From positions 496,001 through 560,000 of the forward strand of contig JAOWBW010000249.1 of assembly GCA_026119855.1 (NCBI GenBank): a stretch of 64,000 bases of DNA, written 5' to 3'. Shown here piece by piece: positions 54,193 through 64,000 of the stretch; positions within the stretch are counted from its first letter, which is position 1, and each line of letters starts with the position of its first letter. The DNA is from Campanula takesimana (taxonomy: Eukaryota; Streptophyta; Magnoliopsida; Asterales; Campanulaceae). Below the pieces are notes generated by a model, which was not told the origin of the DNA, ran no database searches, and worked only from the letters and a program-made list of their open reading frames with translations. The position numbers and the translations under genes were made by a program.

Positions 54193-54480
54193 AGGCTGGT
54201 GTAGTGGTTAAGTTGTTAGTTTTCACAATAAGTCATGGGTTCAATTCCCATACCCAACATTTTAATTTTGCATCCAAACAGTGAGCTGGGCTGGGCATGG
54301 GCGGGCGGGCTGGGCATGGGCATGGGCGGGCGGGCATGGGCGGGCTGGGTATGGGCGGGCTGGGCTGGGCAGGGCTGGGGCGGGTTGTGGGCTGTGGTGG
54401 GTTTAAATGGGATTTTGATCTGACTTTGGGTTTTTATGGCATTTGGATCTCACCCAGGGGGCCTAGAGTCCAAAGCCCGG
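54193..54480 (+). mobile_element. tRNA-headed SINE, plus copy with a GGGC minisatellite
   Basis: Box A GGTGTAGTGGTTAAG (54198) and box B GGTTCAATTCCC (54240) are followed by CCCAACATTTT, a GGGC/GGGCATGGGC minisatellite (54283-54385) and TTTTTATGGCATTTGGATCTC. It is the inverted counterpart of 52262-52590. Confidence 0.5.
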
Positions 54481-54649
54481 AAAATAACTCTTAAAAATAT
54501 CCATATAATAATGAAAGCTTTTTGTGAGGTTTTTATTTGTTTGAAGAACTTTTTAAAGCTTTTTGTCATTCTAAAAATAATGAAAAAACTCTTTCCAAAA
54601 AGAGCTTTATCCATGAGTCATAGTATTAATTTTCACCGGTTCCTATGTT

Positions 54650-54815
54650 AGACTATAAAATCACAAAATTTTGCTTACAAAATCCTACGTATCATGATTT
54701 TATTGGTGTTTTTAATTAGAGTGTGACGGGTTCATTATCGATGCAACCAATAAAATATCGCCACCTCATTTTGTGAGCAAGATTTTGTGAGCTTATTTGT
54801 GACCCTAGCATTGCT
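54650..54815. mobile_element. Second copy of the 168-bp MITE seen at 26628-26795
   Basis: The middle ATGATTTTATTGGTGTTTTT and AGAGTGTG(A)CGGG and the right end ACCCTAGCATTGCTC match the first copy. The left end is decayed, and I could not confirm a target duplication. Confidence 0.75.
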
Positions 54816-54914
54816 CGTTTTTTATTTGTTGACTCAACACGAGAACAACAGAAAAAGCAACTTACAAGAAAAAAGCAACTTACAACTCTGGATGCTCTAA
54901 ATCACCAGCCGAAG

Positions 54915-55129
54915 CAGTGGCGGACCTACATGGTGCCATTTAGGGGCCGCCCCGTTTGATTATTTTTATTTTTTTTTACAAGTACAATTTTTTTTTTTAA
55001 AGTTGGAGGTATTAGTGCAATTTGTATACTTTGCCCCCTTAAATGTGAAGTAAAAAATACACAACATTTTTTTTGCCCCCTTATGCAATTTTTGCCCCCG
55101 TTTACAAAAAATCCTAGGTTCCGCCACTG
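54915..55129. mobile_element. hAT-type MITE with CAGTGGCGGA termini
   Basis: CAGTGGCGGACCTA at the left and the inverted TAGGTTCCGCCACTG at the right are the standard plant hAT ends. The flanks AGCCGAAG (54907-54914) and AGCCAAAG (55130-55137) agree at 7 of 8 bases. Confidence 0.9.
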
Positions 55130-55334
55130 AGCCAAAGGCACGTCCATTGTTCTCCGACAGAGTAAATTCCATACTAAAACCAAAGTCATTTACATAAATG
55201 TACTTGTACACAAACTGACTTTAGATCTTTTTTTTAAAAAAAAAAAAAACACTACTAAATCTGTAGTTTACTTTCTCACAGTAAATGATAAAATACAAAT
55301 TAGTTTGAATTTTGAGACTTCAAGGTGGTCAACG

Positions 55335-58300
55335 TCATTGACCTTCGTCCATTGCCTGAGATCTTGACTCCTCCGAGTTAGATGTCTTGGCAACAGAATC
55401 TTCAAGTGCCTCGAGAAATGACAGGACCGTCAACTTGTCTGTTAAGTGCAAATAAATGAAATTAAGCATCCGTTGTAAAACTAAAACTTAAAACAATCCG
55501 GCGCTGACAACCGTTTCATCAAAACAAAATACTACCTCCGCCCCCAAAATAAAATGTCATACTTTCACTTTCTCAGTCAACTTATTGAACTTTGACCAAA
55601 ATTTTATGAAATTTCAACCCTTGTTTATTTTTCTTTTCTTATGAAACTCTAAATGTTAATATTGATATCAGTAACAAATTTTACAATTTCATAAAGATCA
55701 AAAAAAATTAAGAAATACTAGTCAAACTTCAATTAAATTGACCATGTATGACATTTATTTTGGGCAGACAGAGTAGGAGGTTTGTGAAAACCATAATCCA
55801 AGTTCAAACCAGCATGAGCAAATCAAATTATGACTACTTACATTTACTGGGGTCAACTCCAAACTGAGTAAGGTCTATTTGTCCTGTCCGAAGAACCTGC
55901 ATTAAAAAGGAAAAAAAGTTTCACGAATTCGCCAGCAGAGTAAACAACTGAGAGAAAATAGAAAAGGGAATCTAGTTCCTCACATATGTGAATGAATCTA
56001 CTTGTTGGCGGAAAGGAGGACTCTGCAGTAAATCCATTAAATCATAACGACTCCATTGGCCCTGCAATTCCTAACATCTCTAAGAAAGAAGCAAAATAAC
56101 ACACACACACACACACACACACGTGTGTGTGTGTGTAACGGGAGCCATAAAGTTGGCAGCAAATAAAAAACCTCTGGCAAGTGCGATGCAAGCCCTTCTT
56201 CTAGAGGACTTGTGTCGATCAATGGCAATATCAATTCAGGTTTCAAAATGTCACCTAAGCCTAAACCTGCAAGAAATGTTTGGGAGTAGAAAATCAAAGC
56301 AATTATATAAGTCATAATTCTATGACATGTAGACTATCATTCTGGATTTTGCATCATAAATTCATAAATAGTATGCCTGTAGTTTAAGTAGTATGGAGAT
56401 ATAGTCCAACAGAACATGAATTGCATCATCAATGTCTACAATCTGTCAAGATAATCAGTTTAATACTCCCTCCGTCCCAGAAAGATAGTCCACCTTTTTT
56501 CGTTGTTACTACGAGGGAACTTTGAGCAGTTATAAATACTACTTATAATTATGTTAATGTGAATCTAAAAATTGATATTAATAGTATTTATAATGGTGTA
56601 TCAAGAACAATTTCAAAAATTTCATTAGAATAATTAAAAGTAGCCTTAATTATTACTCAAAGTTCTTTCGTAAAACCCATGAAAATAGGGGGACTATCAT
56701 TCTGGGACAGAGGGAGTATTTGAGATGATCCCTGAAATCTATAAAATAGGAAAGGAACTGTATAACGTCTTTAAGGCTACAGTGACCATATTTCCCAAAA
56801 TGTATAGCTCAAACCAGGTATATTATTATGTACTCCATCCGTTACAAATCAAGGGTACCACATTCCTTTTTGAGGTGCTTCAAATAAAGTGTTCCCCTTT
56901 CTTTTATAAAAGGCTAGAATCTGTCCACTTTTTTTTTTTTTTTTTTGAGGGATCCACAATTATAGCGTTTGTATCCAACTAATTGCTTAGTCAATTGGTT
57001 TGACTAAATGGGACTCGTGTAAAGTCAAATGGGACTGTTAATTTGTGACAGAGGGATCAGAGTATTATTAACCAATCACACTATTACCTGCATCTGGATC
57101 CACAACCGCATCTGCAAAACAGTCATCAAAATAAATATTCTCATGTCAAAGCCCAACAAGTCAAAATAACTAAAACAACAAATTGCCATAAAGCTCGATA
57201 ATAATAATAATAATAATAATAAAGACGGAGTACCTGAAGATCCTATGTTACTTAAGATTCTCTGAAGATCCGCCAATTTTACAGGTCCCGAGGAGGATAC
57301 ATCACTAGTTACTTCTGCACCCATGCTTGAGCCAATTAAATTTCCAGCCCTGGGATATAATAGCTTAACGGGTAAGGCTATCCAGACAATAGCATAATGC
57401 ATTGTGATAAAGTGAGTATGGAAACCTCTTGAGATGCAAGACGCCACTTCCAATAGACATGAGAAGCATATTCTATCAATTGTCAAGCGCCATAAAGTCA
57501 AGACATTTTTATTTTATTTATTTATTACTACTCTCTCCATGAAAAAAAAAAGTAGTCGCACACACCATTTTGGTTTGTTCCACAAAAAAAAGTAACACAT
57601 ATCAAAGAGAAAATAATTATAGTAAAATGCTTGTACAAGAAAGTAAAGATACATCATTAAAAAGTGCACAATGTACAATGAAATATAATTTAATAATCTA
57701 ATATTGATGGAATTCTTCTCACCTTCTATTATTTATTATCAATAGTGGTTTAAATCTTCACATTATGAATTTTTCTTTTCCAGTTGTTTCTTGTATTTAT
57801 TAATTCATTACCTTGATGAGATATCTTCATCAGCCATATCTTCAGAAGTTGGTAGAGGAATTGACATCTCGGGCTCTCCTTCAGTAGGGAACTCTGTCGA
57901 ACCACAAAAGATTTTTATCAATTGGTAGCTTGATGAAGATTCTCGAACCATGCATCCAAGGATATTAACCATTAATATGAAAAAAAAGACTCAAAGGAGG
58001 AACATTGCAATGAACTTTTAGGAAAAATGATACTATGTGGATCACAAATCGCAACTTTTAATAAATTTTCAAGAAAATAGATCTCATAAGCATTCAGAAC
58101 CATAAGCTAACAGACCATAAAAGGAGATTGGATAGCAGAGTAGCCTCATCTAACCTATCCCACATGTCTCTTTTTATGCATTTTGAATGTTCGGGAATCT
58201 AGGAATCAAAATTTGAAGCATAAGTATCAAATTTCATCTGAAACGGATTCAAAGGCAAAAGATATTGGGGATATATTCTTCTGAGGTAACCATGTTGTTT

Positions 58301-61300
58301 ATTTCCTTCTTAGCCTCTGCGTTCTACATGCAATCTGACTCCTGTAATAATCATAGTTCCAATTCTATCTCATTACCATGAAACCATTGGATTCACTATC
58401 AATTTATCACAAAGTCTATACCAGCCAAATTCCAAAAGGACAGACGATTTTAATAAGCTCAATACTAACCACAGTTGGAAGAGCAGATGCCCAAAAAAAA
58501 TAATAACACTTCAGGTTGATCCACTGTGTTCAAAAATACATCTGGAATCTCTTTTTGCTCTTTAAATTCACAAGTAAACTATGAATTGGAACGAGGTCAA
58601 AGGTGCAAAATGTATAGGAGCTCCGAATAGCTTAGAAAACAGAGAACACAAAACCTACGGTGTTAATTGACGAACAACCTGTACCAAGTTCGTCCGAAAA
58701 TTCCTAACATGATAAGCACACAATCTAGGAAGTCCAGAGAAGATTGGCCCAAAAAGAGAACATATTTGGCGTTGACCCCTTGGATCTATGTACTGAGAGC
58801 TTCACTCCTTCAAATCTTCTAATCTTCCACTCCTTCAAAATTATTCATGCAGCGCACAAGGCAGCTTTAAAATCTGTTTTTGCTTGTGATCTTCAAGCAC
58901 ACGTATTTGACCAAGTTGAAATGCTTCAGGACATTGTGAATCTACTATAAATCTATATATTCCTCATTCCCTTCTTTGTTTAAACATATGCAATTTTGGA
59001 TTCTTAATGAGACAAGATTTACTAAAACCAAAGCGTCCTTATTTCCATCTAACGTGATAAAGACACATTTACTGATCAATTAACACCTCAAGAACTTGAC
59101 CAATGGCCATTTTATTCATCCCCATCATAGGGAATTTCAACCAGGCAAACCAAAATGGACCTACCTATTCCTAATGGAAAAAGGATAACGGAAAGAAGCC
59201 ACTAAATAGAAACTAGACTCCAGTTTTTCATGGACAATAAGGTTCGAGAAAAGGATTTTCCATATACATCATGGAAATCATTTTTTGGCAAATGTCTTTC
59301 CATTTTCAAACTCTTTGGCTACTACAACAAAGCTTCAGTGAAATATATCCTCAAGCCTCATAATCGACTAAATATACTTATCACCAAAACCTGTTACAAC
59401 TTACAATGACCACTATCTGCAATACTAAAATCTGTGCAGTTGGCATATCAATCTAATCCCAATTTGCATGAGTACAAATCTGATGCTTATTCCAGTCAGT
59501 TGCACTGTATTTTCTATTTTCACTGCTTATAAAGACTCCAAGTCAAACACTGGTACATGAATCTCATACATATCTTTTACACCCAAGATATCATACTTCA
59601 ACTTGTTGTTAGCCCATAATTATTTTACCAACATCCCTAAAATCAAGATTAACAAGGGCGAAGAAGTCAAGATCTCTTCCGGAGGCAGGACACACTAGGA
59701 ATAATTCTTACTAAGAGTGCAAATCAAAGGCCAAAACATTTTGGTCACAAAGTAATCATGTAGCCATCCTAATCATGTTTGATAAAGTTTGCAAATTAGA
59801 AAATATGAAAACGATGAAATTCAGCAGTAATACCCAGAGGTTGATTTAGGTAGTAGTTGACCGAGTTGCATAAGTCTGTATCATTCTCAGCCATGGGCTC
59901 CTGTAACCAATTTAAGAATTCAAGTTGAGAGTCATTTTATCTACCAAATTACAAGGAAACATGATAATCTTACAACCTGCATCCAGAAGAAACACTTCCT
60001 ATCGTCGGTATTGAACTTCAAAATATAGACCCTTCCTGAAGCTTGATTAACCTAAAGGCCCCAAAAAAGAAAACAGTCAATTCACATGCACATACGCATA
60101 CACGCGCATATAAGCCAATTTCCTCGGCCAACTTCTCTATGGGCCTAAGGCAATCTACACCATGAAAACTATATATAGCTCAAATAAGGCCAAATACCTT
60201 CTCAAACACTGCCTCTTCAGGAAATACAATTTGATCCTGTATTCACCTTTGGTCAAGGGAAATATATTGTTCTGGCCAAACTAGGCATATGAATAACATG
60301 AAAACAAGAAAATCATACCTGGTTATGAGAAAAAAAAAAAGAGAAGCAAATAGTTGGACACACTTGCATAAGGGTTAAGCATAACAAGTACAAGCTTACA
60401 TTGTAAACTTAGAGTTTGAAGTGCAGCTAGCAAAAGCATTGAGTAAAACAATATTAATAGGTTAAAGACTTAGCTCAAGAAAACACCCAATGGTCAATCA
60501 CCAACTATAATACTTCAACACAAACAAAGACAAACCATTAAAGTTCCAAGCATGGAATACTCGTCATATACTGGTCGGAAATTTACGAATATTAGACAAA
60601 CTCTGAACAACTTTTAACTACCTTGCTTTAAAGTTATTCTTCGTGAAAAAGAACATATAAAAATTATTAGGATACATATTCAACAGAGTTAGTAGTCCGA
60701 TCAAGCCACTGAAGATGAACTAATCCTTCTTCACCCTGTTAAAGATGCAAGGAATAGCACTGAATCAGAAGGCAGACATTCAGATTAAGATTATGGATGC
60801 TCAAATAATAAAACCAAAGGTAAGTAGGTAACACAATAACTTGAATCTGACTACACATACTCTTCCTATACGAACAAGCCCTTTACGAGAGTCAGGGATA
60901 ACACGTTTTCCCTCCATAAGCATTTTACCAGCACGAAACTCCAACAAAATTTCCTGCCAAATAATATTTGCATATATAATGGTGAATAAACATCAGGCAA
61001 ACACAAACCAAAATCAGAGAAGTGGCAAGCAGAAAAAGCATGAATATGGTATTCCCTTTCCTAAACACATAATCAAATAGGCATTGCATTTACGGCATCT
61101 AGAGGCAAGTTTGGCTTATTGACATATACCAATATAGCAGGTATGAAGTCTACAATTATAAAATAAAAATCCAAAACCATAAATGCAGCTAATTATGTTG
61201 ATGCTATCATAAAAAATCTTGAAAATAATCAATGATAACCCATGATTTTTACAGGTTAAGATCATAAATCACGTATTTACGTCTTTCACTAAATTATCTG

Positions 61301-61876
61301 ATATAATAAGAACCTTAAACATTAAGAATTAAACAATGAACCTTTGATATGATTCTGCACTCTACATGCTTACTTTGTAACAAGAGATAATTTATGAGAT
61401 ATTTTAAGATACCTATTCAAATGTAAACGACACTTAACTCCCTATGATCTACCATTTCGTCGTATAATATGATCCAAATCATGTAACAAAGAATACCAAA
61501 TATGCTTAAAGCACTATTATTAAATCCTCAATCAGCTACACCCAAGACTAAACTACTTTCCTATATAGATTAATCAGCCGACATTTCGATTTTGAAAATC
61601 AAACTTTCAAATCCAGTTGAGTGCCGAATCTTTCACAATGAATGAAGTAGGACAAGATGAATATGATAAAAGACTCTATTATAATAGTTACACCTAATGG
61701 AACTTATACCCTAAAAAGGGATTGTATTAAGTAACAAGTGATTCAAACAATTTAAACCAAAAACACAACAATTATTGTGCTAAAAGTTTCACCAAATAAT
61801 AAGAATAAATCATCTCCCAATTCAAGTAACAGTGCAAGCGAACCTGAATTGCAGTAAAAGCCTCCGTTGAACCCAT
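55335..61876 (-). CDS. RPN13: 26S proteasome regulatory subunit RPN13 (ADRM1), ubiquitin receptor
   Basis: Exons from the ATG: 61844-61876, 60861-60953, 60676-60735, 60198-60236, 59977-60051, 59834-59900, 57812-57893, 57234-57349, 57088-57111, 56172-56266, 55984-56061, 55842-55896, 55335-55438. Phases agree throughout and give 306 aa, close to the usual ~300. Residues ~9-118 form the Pru domain that binds ubiquitin and RPN2 (EILLEFRAGKM, RKGLVRIGR, HLQWLDRTTNSVEY, VYILKFNTDDRKCFFWMQ). The C-terminal third is the DEUBAD domain, known to recruit and activate the deubiquitinase UCH37/UCH2 (KPELILPLIDTSPLEEGLASHLPEG, LLQSPPFRQQVDSFTYVL). A Ser/Gly/Glu-rich linker lies between (57234-57893). It acts in the proteasome base in cytosol and nucleus. 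Introns carry three or more Stowaway MITEs. Confidence 0.96.
55532..55772. mobile_element. Stowaway-type MITE in RPN13 intron 12
   Basis: The left end ACTACCTCCGCCCCCAAAAT and the right end TTATTTTGGGCAGACAGAG are inverted, with TA flanks and ATGTCATA/ATGACAT just inside. Confidence 0.65.
56099..56137 (+). repeat. (CA)n(GT)n perfect hairpin microsatellite
   Basis: About 11 CA units are followed by CGTG and about 7 GT units, so the tract pairs with itself. It lies in RPN13 intron 10, 34 bp from the exon at 56172. Confidence 0.9.
56466..56716. mobile_element. Stowaway MITE in RPN13 intron 9
   Basis: CTCCCTCCGTCCCAGAAAGA at the left and the inverted TCATTCTGGGACAGAGGGAG at the right, with TA on both sides. 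A textbook 251-bp member. Confidence 0.85.
56833..57062. mobile_element. Stowaway-type MITE in RPN13 intron 9
   Basis: The left end CTCCATCCGTTACAAATCAA and the right end TTAATTTGTGACAGAGGGAT are inverted. It lies between the previous MITE and exon 9 (57088-57111). Confidence 0.65.
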
Positions 61877-62310
61877 GATTACACTTCTTGATTTTGTCTT
61901 CCGAATAACCCAGCTGAAAACACCATGAATTCAACCAATTTCAAGTGAAAAATCAAATGCTTTCCAATTTATTTATTCAAATAAAAATATTTATATCTCT
62001 CCACAAATTTAAAAGTTACAACATCAAGCATATATATATACGCTCAGCCGACTTACATAAATGAACTGGAGCATTTTTTTAGTGGATAACGCGAAGGAAA
62101 CAGTAAGCCCTAATTCAGAAATTAAACGAAGGCCTCGAGGAGAAAAAATAATAAGAAAATTTACCTGTATATATACTTTTTCAATATAATGTAAGTTGAA
62201 TCGTTTAATCACCGGAGAAGTTGATGACGATGCTAAACAAGTTCCGGTCGAAAGCTGGGGAGTCGGAGACAAGGGAGAGAGAGAGAGATGGGTTTTGTGT
62301 AGTGTGCAAG
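61877..62310 (-). promoter_or_regulatory. 5' UTR (with intron) and likely promoter side of RPN13
   Basis: On the minus strand a 5' UTR exon ends ATACAG at 62165, followed by the donor GTAAAT. The acceptor TTTCAG ends at 61914, and 37 UTR bases precede the ATG. The GC-richer stretch up to about 62340, with a (GA)n/(TC)n run at 62275-62287, is probably the 5' UTR or core promoter. The promoter itself is inferred. Confidence 0.55.
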
Positions 62311-62599
62311 TGGATGGCACGAGTCTTGACGGTCGCGTCGGTCAGGGATGTTGGGCTGGGCTCTTGATTTGGGTGTTGACGCACCCGTAAAATTTAAAAT
62401 TAATGAATGCACTTGTACTGTGCATCACAATATTTTACCATTTAATTTCAAGCATACTTACGGATGTATTCATTAATTTTAGGGGGTGTATAACAACACC
62501 GCTTAATTTTGTCCCCCTATCTATATTTTTAACTTTTTTTAGCAATACGATCATTTTCACCTTAATTTTAGTGGAGCAGATTTTGAGGAATGAATTTTT

Positions 62600-63576
62600 C
62601 TCTAAGGTAATAGTTACTGTGACCAAAAGTAATAGTTACCTGGACCCAATATTTTTTTTTTATTTTTTTTTGAGTTTTTATTAAAAAAAATGGCTTTTTC
62701 TGTCGTTTGCCAAAAGTAATAGTTACCATAACTAAATGTTACAAACGTGTTACTTATACGTAACACATTGTATACATAAAAGTAATACATATGTACAAAA
62801 AAGTAATAGTGCTTTTTTTTTATTATTTTTCATTGTTTGCGAAAGTAATACGTATTATAATTATAACTAAACTGTAACAAACGTGTTACTTATATGTGAA
62901 AGTGATTACACATAAATGTAATACATATGTATATAAAAGTAATAATTCAACCCTTTACATTTTTACAACTAAAAAACACTTGTTTTAGTACTACATGTTA
63001 AAAAGTATTACATTACCTATATAAATATGTTATAATTTCTTGTATTAAAGTGTTACATTTACTTGTACAAACAATTACATTCATGTACATAAGTTATTAT
63101 TTTTCAAATGTTACTTTCTTTTAAAAAAATTACATTAAATACACAATTTTAAAATTTCTGTAAAAACACTATTACATTTCAGTATAAAATATAATTACAT
63201 TTAGATATTGTTTGGGTTACACGTAATTATAGTTAGTATTACATTTGAAAAATTGGTAAAACGAGCTTTTGTTTTTTGAAAAACAGGTGTTACGTTTACT
63301 TATAAACAATATTACTTTATAAGTAGCACAGTCATTACATTTAGTTATATTAACTATTACTTTTGGCAAACGTCAGGAAAAGCCAAAAAAAAAAATATAA
63401 AAACTCAACAAAAAAAAAGCAAAAAGAAAAAAAAAGAAAAAAAAGGGGGATTATGAGAGGCTGCCACGTGGCAGGGTCGCCCCCATAGGTCATGGAGCCG
63501 GCTCGTGGGTCGGGTAGGTCTAAATGACCCGTCTCATGGATGAGACGGTTTTCATGTTCTCATCCAAGTTTTTGTC
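62600..63576. mobile_element. Foldback element, copy 2 of the family at 29177-30159 (left end unclear)
   Basis: The left arm from about 62600 has AAAGTAATAGTTAC and CATAACTAAATGTTAC. The right part has GTTACTT/AAGTAAC series, CTGCCACGTGGCAG, ACCCGTCTCATGGATGAGAC and the end GTTTTTGTC. The outer CCCGTCTCAT palindrome of the left end is not seen, so this copy is truncated there. Confidence 0.6.
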
Positions 63577-63586
63577 ATTATAAAAA

Positions 63587-64000
63587 GAGCTAGTCTCTCA
63601 TGAGAACACTATGACCCGTCTCTTCTATGAGACGGGTTTTTTTACCCGGATCCATGACCCATGGGGCATAACCTGCCACGTGGCAGCCACCCATTGGCAA
63701 ATTTTTATTTTATTTTTTTTGGCTTTTGCTTTCTTTTTGAGTTTTTATATTTTTTTCGGTTTTTCCGTCGTTTACCAAAAGTAATAGCTACCATAACTTA
63801 ATGTAATGACTGTATACATATAAAGTAACATTGTTCATAAGTAAACGTAACACCTGTTTTACAAAACACAAAAGCTCGTTTTACCCATTTTTTCAATTGT
63901 AATACTAACTATAATTACATATAACCCAAACAATATCTAAATGTAATTATCATTTATACTGAAATGTAATAGTGCTTTTGCAAAAATATAAAAATATTGT
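63587..64000. mobile_element. Foldback element, copy 3, cut by the window end
   Basis: It begins GAGCTAGTCTCTCATGAGAA, continues with ACCCGTCTCTTCTATGAGAC, CTGCCACGTGGCAG and then the AAAGTAATAGCTACCATAAC arm. Only 10 bases (ATTATAAAAA) separate it from copy 2. Confidence 0.65.

Noticed and set aside
54193..54260. Possible tRNA gene (A and B boxes)
   Set aside because: No acceptor stem or proper anticodon arm could be formed. The sequence continues into a non-tRNA body shared with an inverted copy, so a SINE-type head is more likely. The same holds for 47497 and 52590.

Overview
This window is nuclear DNA of a flowering plant, most likely a eudicot. It holds spliced plant genes with GT-AG introns, a Sirevirus-type Ty1/Copia retrotransposon primed by initiator tRNA-Met, Stowaway, hAT and Mutator-type MITEs, an Au-like SINE and AT-rich spacers. 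Three host genes look intact, and I could follow their reading frames across every splice junction. They are a receptor-like cytoplasmic kinase of the PBL/RLCK-VII type (9449-13770, +, 441 aa), a full-length cycloartenol synthase (14313-27138, -, 18 coding exons, 757 aa) and the 26S proteasome ubiquitin receptor RPN13 (55335-61876, -, 13 coding exons, 306 aa). The kinase and the cyclase are convergent. Nothing suggests the three genes share a pathway: one is signalling, one is the first committed step of phytosterol synthesis, one is protein turnover.

Layout. 1-2297: 3' end of a Copia retrotransposon (RNase H and 3' LTR). 2298-7450: a transposon-derived block with a five-exon plant mobile domain (PMD) gene broken by an in-frame stop, and a FAR1-like plus OTU-protease gene that lacks a MULE transposase core. 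Three clusters of exactly 24-bp palindromes lie around the two genes. 7657-8966: a Mutator-type element with a 10-bp target duplication and gene-like GC-rich cargo. 9.4-27.3 kb: the kinase and cyclase genes, with MITEs in their introns. 27.7-33.1 kb: a hAT MITE holding a gypsy RNase H scrap, a Stowaway split by a solo LTR that is itself split by a foldback element, and a second Mutator-type element with cargo-like sequence. 33.5-47.4 kb: an old Stowaway MITE interrupted by a younger Stowaway (itself hit by an Au-like SINE) and by a 13.2-kb, very young Sirevirus. 47.4-55.2 kb: tandem repeats, a 1.3-kb near-perfect foldback, another Mutator-type element and a divergent pair of tRNA-derived SINEs. 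55.3-62.3 kb: RPN13. 62.6-64.0 kb: two more copies of the foldback family seen at 29-30 kb, the last cut by the window edge.

The least expected signals are two. First, the 24-bp palindrome arrays have a conserved 33/34-bp step and one 46-bp step. Second, a GCGGTA/GCGGCA-type word is strongly repeated through the Sirevirus, in LTRs, coding sequence and untranslated sequence alike. The Sirevirus also has a spliced extra open reading frame in the position of a retroviral env gene.
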